NCBI GenBank assembly: GCA_007118095.1
Contig: SKSF01000016.1
Coordinates: 1-48,574 of the forward strand
From: Dehalococcoidia bacterium
GTDB lineage: Bacteria > Chloroflexota > Dehalococcoidia > Tepidiformales > Tepidiformaceae
Length of the DNA: 48,574 nt
Reading direction: 5' to 3'
The position numbers were made by a program, and so were the translations under genes. Positions 16,352-24,422 of the stretch are shown here, one piece after another (position 1 is the stretch's first letter; every line of letters begins with the position of its first letter). Below the pieces are notes generated by a model. The model worked only from the letters and a program-made list of their open reading frames with translations, ran no database searches and was not told the origin of the DNA.

Positions 16352-16501
16352 AGCTTCTCCTGCCGTTTCTCTTGAACTGCGCCCACAGACTGCGTGGCGG
16401 CAAAGTCGCCCGCTGCCGCTCGCGGAACTATAGCACAGACCCGAATGACTGCGCATATGGGTAGGCGCGTGAGCAATTTGCTTCGCCCGGCACCCATTCA
16501 C

Positions 16502-17245
16502 TCACAAAGGACGCTTGTGTGGTATCCCCGGGCGCCGCGGATAACGCCCGGGCGTCAGCTTTTCCTTCCGAAGCAACAGCGTCCAGGGCGTCGCGCTCGC
16601 CTCCGGGCGGCAGCGCACCTGGTCCATCTGTACGAGCCCCAGCTCATCCATCGCATGCCCCGCCGCCGCCACCTCCTCTGGCAACCGGCTCCCCTTCGGC
16701 AGCGCGATGAGCCCCCCGGGCTCCGCAAAAGGCCCCACGTATTCCACCAGCTCACGCAGCTCCGCCACCGCCCGTGCCGTGACGATCTGCGCCGTGTCGC
16801 GAAGCGGACCCCGGCCCGCTTCTTCCGCACGCGAAGCGATCACCTCCACATTCTCCAGCCCCAGGGCGTTTGCCGCTTCGCCCAGCAGCGATGCTCGTTT
16901 CCGCAGCGATTCGACAAGCGCCACCCGCCACCCTGGCATCACCATCGCGAACACCAGCCCCGGGAACCCGCCGCCGCTCCCAACGTCCACCACCAGTGGC
17001 TCGTCCTGCGCGCCCGCGTATTGCTGCACGATCCGCAGCGTTTCTAGCGATTCCGCGTAGAGCCGCCCCGCCATCGCCAGCGGATCCACAGTCGTCGTTG
17101 AGACCCGCGGCGCCGATTCACGCAGCAGCTCCGCATGCCGCCGGAGGAGGGGGAGCCAGCGTTCCGCGTCACCCAGGCCCGGAAACAGACCCGGCAGCGA
17201 CTCCCAGCCAATCTCTCCTTCGTCGCCCTCGTAAACGTCCCCCAT
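16502..17245 (-). CDS. rsmG: 16S rRNA (guanine527-N7)-methyltransferase RsmG
   Basis: SAM-dependent methyltransferase modifying G527 in the 530 loop of 16S rRNA (247 aa). The SAM site VVDVGSGGGFPGLVFA, the VESLRKRASLLGEAANALGL segment and ITARAVAELRELVEYVGPFA are all characteristic of GidB/RsmG. The ATG at 17245 has GAGG upstream; a GTG at 17257 is possible. It is divergent from the greA-like gene with only 29 bases between the starts. The GTPase MnmE and MnmG, frequent neighbours elsewhere, are absent here. Confidence 0.92.
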   Translation of the reverse strand: MGDVYEGDEGEIGWESLPGLFPGLGDAERWLPLLRRHAELLRESAPRVSTTTVDPLAMAGRLYAESLETLRIVQQYAGAQDEPLVVDVGSGGGFPGLVFAMVMPGWRVALVESLRKRASLLGEAANALGLENVEVIASRAEEAGRGPLRDTAQIVTARAVAELRELVEYVGPFAEPGGLIALPKGSRLPEEVAAAGHAMDELGLVQMDQVRCRPEASATPWTLLLRKEKLTPGRYPRRPGIPHKRPL

Positions 17246-17262
17246 CAAACGCCTCACAATGC

Positions 17263-17268
17263 TACCCT
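17263..17268 (+). promoter_or_regulatory. -10 element of leaderless greA-like gene
   Basis: TACCCT ends six bases before the GTG at 17275. It sits inside the 29-bp divergent gap to rsmG. Confidence 0.5.
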
Positions 17269-17274
17269 AGAAGG

Positions 17275-18111
17275 GTGACAGACCAATCGACTTCCACACA
17301 GAACGGTGCGGTCACGCTCGGACAGGCTTTCCAGGAATACCTCGACTCTCTGAAACCCGAAGCCCGCGTGCGCCACGGTGCCTACGTGCGCAAATACGTG
17401 GAGTTCGCGGGACACGACCTCTGGATATCCTCCCTCACTGGAAGCCACGTCGAGCATTACCGCGAATCCCAGATCCAGGCGACCGACCCGCAGGCGCCCG
17501 AGCGCGTCGCCGCCCTCAAGGACTGGTTCCAGTTCCTGAAGAAACGCAGCTACACTACTGCCAACCTGGGCGTATACGTACGTGTGAAAAAGGGCGGAAA
17601 CAGCAGGTCCTCCGCAAACAGCCACTCCGCGCAGGTACGTGCCTCCGACGAAACCGTCCAAATGACGGCCGAAGGCATCGAAGCCCTCCGGACCGAGCTT
17701 GAAGAGCTCAACGCGCAGCGGCCCCAGATCGTAAAGGCGATTGAAGAAGCCCGCGAGGATAAGGACTTCCGCGAAAACTCTCCCCTCGAAGCCGCGCGGG
17801 AAGCCCTTGCCTTCAACGAACAGCGGCGCCGCGAGATCGAAACCGCCCTCAAGCGTGCTGTCATTGCCGACCAGCAGACCACCGACGTCTCCGCGGTCGG
17901 TTCTACCATCTGCGTAACACGCCTCGACAACGAGAGCACCAACACCTGGAAACTCGTCGGTCCGCGCGAGGCAAATGCCCGCGAGCAGAAAATTTCCGTC
18001 GAATCGCCCGTGGGGAAGGCGCTCTTGGGCCGCCGACCCGGCGATGTCGTCACCGTCGAGGCCCCGTCCGGCGACCTCGAATTCCGGATAGACGACGTAC
18101 AGCAAAGCTAA
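17275..18111 (+). CDS. greA: Transcription elongation factor GreA with N-terminal recombinase-like core-binding domain
   Basis: Two-part protein of 278 aa. Residues ~120-278 are a complete GreA: coiled-coil opening QMTAEGIEALRTELEEL, tip segment DKDFRENSPLEAA keeping the acidic Asp and Glu that reach into the RNA polymerase channel, and an FKBP-like end (SVESPVGKALLGRRPGDVV). Normal GreA is ~158 aa. The first ~105 residues look like the SAM-like core-binding domain of tyrosine recombinases: TLGQAFQEYLDSL, then RHGAYVRKYVEFAG, LTGSHVEHYRESQ and RVAALKDWFQFLKKRSYTTANL. No catalytic recombinase domain is present. GTG start, leaderless. The extra domain could add nucleic-acid contacts; that is inference. 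Confidence 0.88.
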   Translation: MTDQSTSTQNGAVTLGQAFQEYLDSLKPEARVRHGAYVRKYVEFAGHDLWISSLTGSHVEHYRESQIQATDPQAPERVAALKDWFQFLKKRSYTTANLGVYVRVKKGGNSRSSANSHSAQVRASDETVQMTAEGIEALRTELEELNAQRPQIVKAIEEAREDKDFRENSPLEAAREALAFNEQRRREIETALKRAVIADQQTTDVSAVGSTICVTRLDNESTNTWKLVGPREANAREQKISVESPVGKALLGRRPGDVVTVEAPSGDLEFRIDDVQQS

Positions 18112-18120
18112 CCAGTCACC

Positions 18121-18149
18121 GGCCGATGCCCCCTGGAGGGCATCGGGCC
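18121..18149 (+). terminator. Stem-loop after greA-like gene
   Basis: GGCCGATGCCC (18121-18131) pairs with GGGCATC-GGGCC (18138-18149, one bulge) around a 6-nt loop. No U-tract follows, so termination is probable but not certain. The remaining gap to 18312 shows no gene. Confidence 0.55.
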
Positions 18150-18312
18150 GCAGCCCTGGTTAGCACTCGCCGGCTCCCGCGTTCCTGCCTTTTCGTCTCC
18201 TTTACGACGGTCTCCCGTCCGTCTTCGCTACGGCCACGTGCCCACGACACAACGCCTGGGACACGGCAGAATGAGGGTGGACGGGACGGAAGGGTGCCTG
18301 GAGGTTGGACTC

Positions 18313-18669
18313 TTGCGCAATCGTGTCTCCATTTCCTTGTTGGTAGCCCTCATCGGAGCTGCCGCGGTGCTGGCTGCCTGCCGCGACAGCGAAGGGCTCG
18401 ACTTCAGTGACGAAATCCCTGGAGGTGCCCCCCACATCGACCAGCACGGTCTCCAGTTCGATCCCCGGGAGCTCACCGTCGAAGCCGGCGAAACCGTCTA
18501 CTTCACCAGTAGCGAGACCGCGGTCCATGCCATTTATGCCAACGGTGAAGGCTTCTCCGGCGATATGAACCGCGGCGACATTGTCACCTACGTGTTCGAA
18601 GAACCCGGGGAATACGAGATCACCTGCGCCTATCATCCGCAGCAGAGTGCCACCATCACCGTCGAATAG
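18313..18669 (+). CDS. Cupredoxin-like lipoprotein
   Basis: Small extracytoplasmic blue-copper-type protein (118 aa). TTG at 18313 is chosen because GGAGG sits eight bases upstream and it gives a neat lipoprotein signal ending VLAAC (Cys23). The fold resembles plastocyanin/amicyanin. Probable copper ligands are His72 (TAVHAIY) and the C-terminal loop Cys105-Ala-Tyr-His108-Pro-Gln-Gln111, the amicyanin spacing Cys-x-x-His-x-x-ligand. The usual axial Met is replaced by Gln111, as in stellacyanins. A role in electron transfer is likely but the partner is not visible. Confidence 0.8.
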   Translation: MRNRVSISLLVALIGAAAVLAACRDSEGLDFSDEIPGGAPHIDQHGLQFDPRELTVEAGETVYFTSSETAVHAIYANGEGFSGDMNRGDIVTYVFEEPGEYEITCAYHPQQSATITVE

Positions 18670-18695
18670 TCGATGGTGCGGGTGCAGACACCGGG

Positions 18696-18701
18696 TACAG
18701 T
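18696..18701 (+). promoter_or_regulatory. -10 element of leaderless nagA
   Basis: TACAGT six bases before the ATG at 18708. No Shine-Dalgarno. Confidence 0.55.
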
Positions 18702-18707
18702 GACCCA

Positions 18708-19862
18708 ATGCCCGGACAGCTCTTGATCCGTTCGGCTACCAGTGCTCGGACCGGCGATCGCATCGACGTGCATTGTGTCGATGGCACAATCGCCGCTGTC
18801 GGCCCGGACCTCAACCCTGTTGGCGCGACGGTCGTCGACGCGGAAAACTGCATCGTCGGCCCGGGCTTCGTCGACATCCACGTGCACGGTGGTGGCGGTG
18901 CCTCCTTCTTTGCGCGTGACGCAAGCCGCCTTGCTGCATATAGCGCATGGGCGCCCGCACACGGCGTGACCGCGTACCTCGTCAGTACAGCCGGCCGGCA
19001 TCCTTCCGACCTCGCACGCACGCTCGAAGGCCTGGCCCCCGCCATCGGACGCGCGAGCGGCGCCGAGTCCCTTGGCTTCCACCTCGAAGGCCCATTCCTC
19101 AATCCCACACGCCACGGCGCGTTCGACCCTGGAACCCTCCGCACGCCAGCCACCCGCGAACTCCGTCGCTACCTGGACGCCGCCGAGGGCAAGGTCCGCA
19201 TGGTCACTCTCGCTCCCGAACTCGAGGGTGCCAGCGCACTCGTCACCCGGCTCGCGCAAGACGGCATCGTCGCCGCCATGGGGCACAGCGACGCAACTTT
19301 CCAGCAGGCTCGCCAGGCCATCGAGACCGGCGTGCATCACGTAACCCATCTCTTCAATGCCATGCGCCCCATGCATCAGCGCGAAGGTGGCATCATCGCC
19401 GCTGCCGTTCTCGATGGGTCGGTCACCTGCGAGCTCATCTGCGACGGCGTCCACGTCGCCCCGGAGATGCTGCGCCTCGCCTGCCACCTCCTGGGCCCTG
19501 ACCGCATCGTTGCCGTCACCGACAACCTCCACCTGGCCGGCGCGACCACTGGCGACGCCCGCTTCCTCGGCCAGGAGGTCGACCTCTCGAGTGGCCTCGC
19601 GGTCCGTGAGGACGGCACCATCGTCGGGAGCACCCTGCCAATGGATGGCCACTTCCGCACCCTCGTCCGGGAGGTCGGCCTCTCACTCGATGAAGCGTTC
19701 CGCGCCTGCTCCTCGAACCCCGCCCGCGTGCTCGGGCTCGACGCTCGGAAGGGCGAAATCGCCACGGGCTATGACGCCGACATCGTCCTCCTCGACGATG
19801 CCCTCTGGCCCGTGCTTACCGTCTGCCGTGGCGAAATTGCCTACCGGTCGATACCTGCCTGA
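18708..19862 (+). CDS. nagA: N-acetylglucosamine-6-phosphate deacetylase
   Basis: Amidohydrolase that converts GlcNAc-6-phosphate to glucosamine-6-phosphate, feeding amino sugars into glycolysis or cell-wall synthesis (384 aa). The family motifs are GFVDIHVHGGGG, the metal-ligand region FHLEGPFLN, GHSDATFQQA, HVTHLFNAMRPMHQREGG, CDGVHVAPEML and the catalytic Asp in AVTDNLHLAG. A full-length enzyme with predicted leaderless start. Its 3' end overlaps the converging hydrolase gene by 22 bases. No nagB or PTS gene is nearby. Confidence 0.93.
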   Translation: MPGQLLIRSATSARTGDRIDVHCVDGTIAAVGPDLNPVGATVVDAENCIVGPGFVDIHVHGGGGASFFARDASRLAAYSAWAPAHGVTAYLVSTAGRHPSDLARTLEGLAPAIGRASGAESLGFHLEGPFLNPTRHGAFDPGTLRTPATRELRRYLDAAEGKVRMVTLAPELEGASALVTRLAQDGIVAAMGHSDATFQQARQAIETGVHHVTHLFNAMRPMHQREGGIIAAAVLDGSVTCELICDGVHVAPEMLRLACHLLGPDRIVAVTDNLHLAGATTGDARFLGQEVDLSSGLAVREDGTIVGSTLPMDGHFRTLVREVGLSLDEAFRACSSNPARVLGLDARKGEIATGYDADIVLLDDALWPVLTVCRGEIAYRSIPA

Positions 19863-20779
19863 CGCCCCGTGAGCTCCGCCAGGAAGCGGCCGAGCTCGGC
19901 GTTCAACCGCCCCGGCCGCTCGTCCGGCAGCATATGCGCTGTCTCTGGCATTACAACGTGCCGCGCACCGGGGATGCCATGCGCAATGGCCTCGCCCGTT
20001 GAAGGGGGCATCACGCGGTCGGTCTCCCCGCTGATGACCAGCGTAGGCGCCTCGATAGTCCCGAGGTCCACCAGCGGTTCAGCTCGCGCATCATGGGCCA
20101 TCTGCACCATCGAGCGCCCCGTGCCCGGTCGCGCGAGGGGAGTTGCGTACGCCTCCACCATCTCATCGGTCACGGTTGCCGGGTCGTAGACCATCCGCTT
20201 CAGCGCCTGTCGCATGACCCGCCGCACGAACGGCGGGTTCCGCTCAATCGCCAGTCCCCCGAGCTGGACGACCCGAAGCCGTCGGACGGCGCGGTCCCAG
20301 GCCCGTCGCTCGCCCGCGTTCACTGAACAGACCAGGACGAGCCCTGCCACCCGTTCGGGCGACTGCACTGCCATGCGCTGCGCCACGGCGCCACCCATCG
20401 AATGTCCGACGATCATGGCACGGTCGATGCCAAGCTCATCCATGAGGCGGAAAACCCGCCGCGCATGGTCCTCATGGCCGAGTGGCGCCAGTCCCGTGCG
20501 GTCACTGAAGCCAAAGCCCGGCAGGTCCAGCGCCACCACCCGGTGGCCGCCAGCGAACGCATCAATCGTTGACCGCCAGCTATACGTGTTCCCGCCGAAC
20601 CCGTGGATGAGAATCATCGCCGGCCCTTCACCACGGTCGACATAATGCACGACCTCGCCATCGACGATGCGAAGCGTCCCCGGGATTGGCGCCGCCTCCG
20701 GACGCATTCGGAAAGTCCGCGCCATCGCCACCAGCCCCAGCAGCCCGCCTGCCGCAATGGCGACCTGCCGCAGCTTCAC
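19841..20779 (-). CDS. Alpha/beta hydrolase, membrane-anchored at N-terminus
   Basis: Alpha/beta hydrolase of 312 aa. A single N-terminal hydrophobic stretch (QVAIAAGGLLGLVAMA) precedes the catalytic domain. This has the HGFGGNTYSW oxyanion region, nucleophile elbow VGHSMGGAVA, the Asp in ISGETDRVMPP and the His in PETAHMLPDERP. The substrate cannot be deduced. GTG at 20779 forms a GTGA overlap with the upstream BtuF-like gene and is preferred over a further-upstream in-frame ATG that would overlap that gene by 75 bases. The gene's end overlaps nagA by 22 bases. Confidence 0.85.
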   Translation of the reverse strand: MKLRQVAIAAGGLLGLVAMARTFRMRPEAAPIPGTLRIVDGEVVHYVDRGEGPAMILIHGFGGNTYSWRSTIDAFAGGHRVVALDLPGFGFSDRTGLAPLGHEDHARRVFRLMDELGIDRAMIVGHSMGGAVAQRMAVQSPERVAGLVLVCSVNAGERRAWDRAVRRLRVVQLGGLAIERNPPFVRRVMRQALKRMVYDPATVTDEMVEAYATPLARPGTGRSMVQMAHDARAEPLVDLGTIEAPTLVISGETDRVMPPSTGEAIAHGIPGARHVVMPETAHMLPDERPGRLNAELGRFLAELTGRQAGIDR

Positions 20780-21516
20780 GGGCGCCCTCGCCCTTGCAGG
20801 AGCTCCCGGAGCTCCACGATGGAGGAGCCGATCCGTGGCCCGTACCACCACAGGAGCTGCCCCGAAACTACCCGCGTTTGGGCGATGTCCTCGAACTCGG
20901 CGATGTGCTTCTCGCTGAAGTGATAGGGCTCGTCCGGGAGCAAGATCACGTCAGGACGCGCCGCGATAATCGCCTCGCGCGTCACCTCCGGGTAACGTGG
21001 CCGGTCGGCAAAGACGTTCACACCACCTGCTGCGCGCAACACATCGTTCCCGTAGCAATCCCCGCCCATGGCCATCAGCGGCTGACGCCAGATCGGCACA
21101 AACACTCGTGGCCCTTCTGCTTCCGGAAACGTGGTGAGTTCCCGCGAAATATCGCTGTGCATCGTGCGGGCGGCTTCCTCGCAGCCCAGCAACACCCCGA
21201 GTTGCAGGATAGTGTCCAGCGCCCCCCGCACCGTCGATGGATCCGTGACCACCACGCGCAGGCCGAGCGCCCGCAACGTCTCGATGTCTTCCTTACGGTT
21301 TTCTTCCTTGTTTGCGATTATCAGGTCCGGGCGCAGCGCCGAGATCCCCGCAACATCAGGGTTCTTGGTGCCGCCGTACTCCGGCACAAAAAGCCGCATA
21401 TCCGCTGGCTCGGTGCAAAAGCGCGTCCGGCCCACAAGGCGCTCCTGCGCACCAAGCGCCCATACAAGCTCCGTCAGGCTCGGGACGAGCGAAACAACAC
21501 GCGCGGGAACATTCAT
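20776..21516 (-). CDS. BtuF-like helical-backbone metal/cobalamin-binding protein, no signal peptide
   Basis: Protein of 246 aa with the BtuF/FhuD-type two-lobed receptor fold: RVVSLVPSLTELVWALGAQERLVGRTRFC, then PDLIIANKEEN and the rigid-helix region. Family members are normally exported, yet this one has no signal peptide or lipobox, so it is predicted cytoplasmic, and no ABC permease or ATPase is adjacent. A cytosolic cobinamide- or metal-handling role is possible. ATG start with TAGGCT seven bases upstream (leaderless). Overlaps the following hydrolase by GTGA. Confidence 0.8.
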   Translation of the reverse strand: MNVPARVVSLVPSLTELVWALGAQERLVGRTRFCTEPADMRLFVPEYGGTKNPDVAGISALRPDLIIANKEENRKEDIETLRALGLRVVVTDPSTVRGALDTILQLGVLLGCEEAARTMHSDISRELTTFPEAEGPRVFVPIWRQPLMAMGGDCYGNDVLRAAGGVNVFADRPRYPEVTREAIIAARPDVILLPDEPYHFSEKHIAEFEDIAQTRVVSGQLLWWYGPRIGSSIVELRELLQGRGRP

Positions 21517-21523
21517 CGCACAA

Positions 21524-21529
21524 AGCCTA
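21524..21529 (-). promoter_or_regulatory. -10 element of leaderless BtuF-like gene
   Basis: TAGGCT on the minus strand ends seven bases before the ATG at 21516. Confidence 0.5.
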
Positions 21530-21563
21530 CCCGCTCGCTGGTCGCGGCGAAACGGTTACCGCA

Positions 21564-22673
21564 TCAGGGCGTTCCAAGCGTCACCGGTACCGCCTGTTCT
21601 GCGCCGCTGCGGTAGATGGTCAGGTCCACCGTCTCTCCCGGGTTATGGATGATCATGGCCACGGCCAGGTCCGACTCATCCGCCACATCGTGCTCGCCAA
21701 CACGGATGATCACGTCACGGCCCTGCAGGCCCGCCTCGTCGGCCGGGCTTCCAGGGGCCACGCCCCCGTCGCTCAACAGGATACCCGCCGTCTCCCGCGG
21801 GATCCCCAGTGCCTCGGCTTCTGCGGGCCGGATCGACGAAAAATTGCTGATGCCGAGGAACCCCCGGTCCACAGAACCTTTCTCCCGGATCTCCTCGTAT
21901 ACCGCGTTCACCGTATCCGCCCCGACAGCGAAGCCAATGTTCTGTGCGACCCCGCCGGTCTCCTGGTCCGGCGCAAGCGCCGTATTAACCCCCACCACGC
22001 GGCCCGCATAGTTCAGCAACGGCCCGCCACTGTTGCCGTGGTTGATTGCCGTGTCAGTCTGGACTGCGCCCAGGATGCCCCGTGGCTGGATCACCCGGTT
22101 CTTTGCACTCACGATTCCCCGCGTCACAGACGGCGGCCCGCTCCCCTGTGTCAGGTCGAGCGCATAGCCAATCGCGACCACGTCCGCACCAACCGCGACG
22201 TCGCGCAGGTCCGCGAGTTGCAACGCCGGCAACTCTCGCCCGGCATCGATATGAAGCACAGCAATGTCCGAAGCCGGGTCCGTGCCCACCAGCTCGGCTC
22301 CATGCACCGAGCCGTCGCTCAGCATCACATCCACGCTCTGCAGGCTGTTCTCAATGACGTGGTGGTTCGTCACGATGTACCCCTCAGGGTCGATCACGAA
22401 CCCGCTGCCAACGCCGGAAGCAATCGATACGCGGACAACCGAAGACTGCGCCATGGCCACCAGCTCGGCCGTGCTCAGTCCATCATCATTGCCACCCGGT
22501 GCGGGCGCCGATGTCGTTGTCGATGCCGTTTCCGTCGGTTGCGCGGTCGGTTCGGCAGTCGGCGCATTGCCATCGCCCTGCCCCTCCTCGATGGACGAAC
22601 AGGCAGCGGCCAGCAGAAGCACCAGCACACCACCGGCAAACACGGCCGCGCGGCCACCCCGCAGAATACCCAT
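21564..22673 (-). CDS. HtrA/DegP-like serine protease lipoprotein with PDZ domain
   Basis: Extracytoplasmic quality-control protease (369 aa). Starting at ATG 22673 gives lipobox LLAAAC (Cys25) and a Thr/Ala/Pro-rich linker. The trypsin-like domain has its triad in VTNHHVIEN (His), ASDIAVLHI (Asp) and HGNSGGPLL (Ser). A single PDZ domain follows (FLGISN... to ...GLQGRDVIIRVGEHDV), which recognises C-termini of misfolded proteins. TAGAAT on the minus strand (22684-22689) is the probable -10. Divergent from the ECF sigma factor gene, suggesting a joint envelope-stress role (inference). Confidence 0.9.
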   Translation of the reverse strand: MGILRGGRAAVFAGGVLVLLLAAACSSIEEGQGDGNAPTAEPTAQPTETASTTTSAPAPGGNDDGLSTAELVAMAQSSVVRVSIASGVGSGFVIDPEGYIVTNHHVIENSLQSVDVMLSDGSVHGAELVGTDPASDIAVLHIDAGRELPALQLADLRDVAVGADVVAIGYALDLTQGSGPPSVTRGIVSAKNRVIQPRGILGAVQTDTAINHGNSGGPLLNYAGRVVGVNTALAPDQETGGVAQNIGFAVGADTVNAVYEEIREKGSVDRGFLGISNFSSIRPAEAEALGIPRETAGILLSDGGVAPGSPADEAGLQGRDVIIRVGEHDVADESDLAVAMIIHNPGETVDLTIYRSGAEQAVPVTLGTP

Positions 22674-22801
22674 GCAACCCGCCATTCTACCCATTAGCCT
22701 ACCGCTAGCACGCGCCCCTCGGTGACAAGCGCCGGTAAATGGTACCGTGTCCCCGGACCGCCCGGTACATAGACCGGCGTAATCGCCAGTGCGGTACGGT
22801 G

Positions 22802-22807
22802 TATGAT
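22802..22807 (+). promoter_or_regulatory. -10 element of the sigma/anti-sigma operon
   Basis: TATGAT (5/6 to consensus) about 22 bases before the ATG at 22829; GGAG at 22815-22818 is the Shine-Dalgarno. No -35 match is convincing, as expected if an alternative sigma factor reads it. Confidence 0.4.
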
Positions 22808-22828
22808 GCGTCACGGAGATCATGCCAT

Positions 22829-23497
22829 ATGAACGGTGACGGGAATCCGGCAAGGGCGCGGCTGCGTAGCCTTAACGAAACGCATCTTGAACTTGAAGAG
22901 GCCGGCCTCGCACAAGAGCCGGACCCCGCCCAGTGGTCCGACGAAGAGCTCATGGCCGCAATCGCACATCACGATGAGCAGGCATTTGGCGCCCTCTATG
23001 ACCGCTATGCCGACCTGGTCTACTCCACGTCCCTGCGTGTCCTCCACGACCCGCAGCTGGCGGAAGATGCCACGCAGGACATCTTCGTCCGCCTGTGGGA
23101 GCGCCCCGGTGCCTTCGTTTCCGCGCGAGGCCGGTTCATGAGCTGGCTCATGAGCGTCACCCGCAACCGCGCCGTCGACGAGATCCGTGCCCGTGGCCGC
23201 CGCCAGCGGCGCGAAGCCAGCGGCCTCGAAAGCACTGATGAACCCGTCGGCCACGTCGACCGCTTCGAAAACGACCCCCTGCGCGCCGCACAGGCACAGG
23301 AAGACCAGCAAAGCGTCCGCGGAGCCCTCGAAGGCCTCCCGCGCGAACAGCGTGTCGCCCTCGAACTCGCATACTTCCGCGGCCTCACCCAGCAAGAGAT
23401 CGCGGCGAAGCTGCACGAACCGCTGGGCACCGTCAAGACCCGCATCCGCCTCGGCATGCAAAAGCTCCGCTCATCACTCGAGGGACAGCAGCACTGA
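22829..23497 (+). CDS. ECF RNA polymerase sigma factor, SigK/SigL-like
   Basis: Sigma-70-family factor of 222 aa that directs RNA polymerase to a stress regulon. Region 2 is clear: AFGALYDRYADLVYSTSLRVL, AEDATQDIFVRLWERP and GRFMSWLMSVTRNRAVDEIR. Region 4 has LPREQRVALELAYFRGLTQQ then EIAAKLHEPLGTVKTRIRLGMQKLR. The pairing with a zinc-type anti-sigma factor downstream (TGATG overlap) matches SigK/RskA organisation. An N-terminal extension of ~40 residues precedes region 2. Confidence 0.93.
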   Translation: MNGDGNPARARLRSLNETHLELEEAGLAQEPDPAQWSDEELMAAIAHHDEQAFGALYDRYADLVYSTSLRVLHDPQLAEDATQDIFVRLWERPGAFVSARGRFMSWLMSVTRNRAVDEIRARGRRQRREASGLESTDEPVGHVDRFENDPLRAAQAQEDQQSVRGALEGLPREQRVALELAYFRGLTQQEIAAKLHEPLGTVKTRIRLGMQKLRSSLEGQQH

Positions 23498-24372
23498 TGG
23501 CGCGTAACGGCATCGACGGGCACATCACACGGGAACAGGCCGACGAATATGCCGTCGGCTCGCTCGAACCCGAGATGGAGCGGCTGATCACCCTCCATGC
23601 AGCCGACTGCGCCCGCTGCCGCGAGATCCTCTTCGAATCAGAAGACGTCGCCGCCACCATCGCCATGAGCGCGCCCCGGCACCAGGCGCCACCCCGCCTG
23701 AAGAACAAGGTGGCCGTCGAAGCCGGCATCACCCGCCCTGGCCCCATGCAATATTTCGTTCGCTTCGGCCAGGCAGCGGCCATCTTCGCCGCTGTCCTCG
23801 TCTCCGTCGCCGCACTCACCGGCATGGTCTCCATGCGTGGACAGGTCCAGGACCTTCGCGAACAAAACGCCGGCCTGCAAAGCGAAGTGCGAGACCTCTC
23901 CTCACAGGAAGTCCAGATCCTTGACCTCAACATGCGCGTCTCCGAAGCCGAGCAACGCGCTGCCGAGTTCGAAGAATCCGCCGAACGCGACCGCGAGCTC
24001 CTCGCGGCGATGATGAACCCCGAAAGCGAAACCGCCGAAGTCGTCACCATGGAACACGGCGAAGGCGCCCAGGGCCGCCTCATCTGGGAAGAGGACGAAG
24101 GCCGCCTCTGGTTTGTCGCACACAAGCTCCCCGAATTGCCCGGCGACCAGGCCTACCAGCTCTGGGTCGAAGACGGCGGTGACTACATCCCGCTCGGCAC
24201 CCTGCGACCTGACGATTCCGGGACCGCCACCTTTGTCCGCAATCTCGCGAACGGCCTTTCTGGCTACGCCCAGGCAATCGTAACCGTCGAATCCCGCGAA
24301 GCCGGCCACGCCTACGAGCGGCGCGGCGATAGCGTCTTCCTCGTTCCCAGCCTCCCGCGCTCCCGCGAGTGA
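23497..24372 (+). CDS. RskA-like anti-sigma factor (zinc-binding, single-pass membrane)
   Basis: Partner of the ECF sigma factor (291 aa). The N-terminal domain has a ZAS-like zinc motif: His9, then His34-x3-Cys38-x2-Cys41. A single transmembrane helix lies near residues 88-110 (AAAIFAAVLVSVAALTGMV), followed by a Gln/Glu-rich coiled coil and an extracytoplasmic RskA C-terminal domain (RLWFVAHKLPELPGDQAYQLW). It would hold the sigma factor at the membrane until regulated proteolysis. Start codon overlaps the sigma stop (TGATG), giving coupled translation. Confidence 0.92.
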   Translation: MARNGIDGHITREQADEYAVGSLEPEMERLITLHAADCARCREILFESEDVAATIAMSAPRHQAPPRLKNKVAVEAGITRPGPMQYFVRFGQAAAIFAAVLVSVAALTGMVSMRGQVQDLREQNAGLQSEVRDLSSQEVQILDLNMRVSEAEQRAAEFEESAERDRELLAAMMNPESETAEVVTMEHGEGAQGRLIWEEDEGRLWFVAHKLPELPGDQAYQLWVEDGGDYIPLGTLRPDDSGTATFVRNLANGLSGYAQAIVTVESREAGHAYERRGDSVFLVPSLPRSRE

Positions 24373-24410
24373 CCGGCGCCTGCGCTCTTCTACGCGAGCC
24401 CGCGCTCCTG

Positions 24411-24416
24411 TAGTCT
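24411..24416 (+). promoter_or_regulatory. -10 element of leaderless lipid-kinase gene
   Basis: TAGTCT six bases before the GTG at 24423; no Shine-Dalgarno. Confidence 0.55.
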
Positions 24417-24422
24417 CCACCC

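Noticed and set aside
17246-17257. GTG start for rsmG four codons upstream
   Set aside because: The ATG at 17245 has GAGG at suitable spacing; the extension adds nothing conserved.
22674-22689. Leaderless TTG start for HtrA after TAGAAT
   Set aside because: The TTG six bases after the hexamer is out of frame; ATG 22673 gives the lipoprotein signal.
21312-22697. 461-codon plus-strand frame opposite HtrA
   Set aside because: The minus-strand HtrA protein has the full catalytic triad and PDZ domain; this frame is Arg/His/Pro-rich noise.
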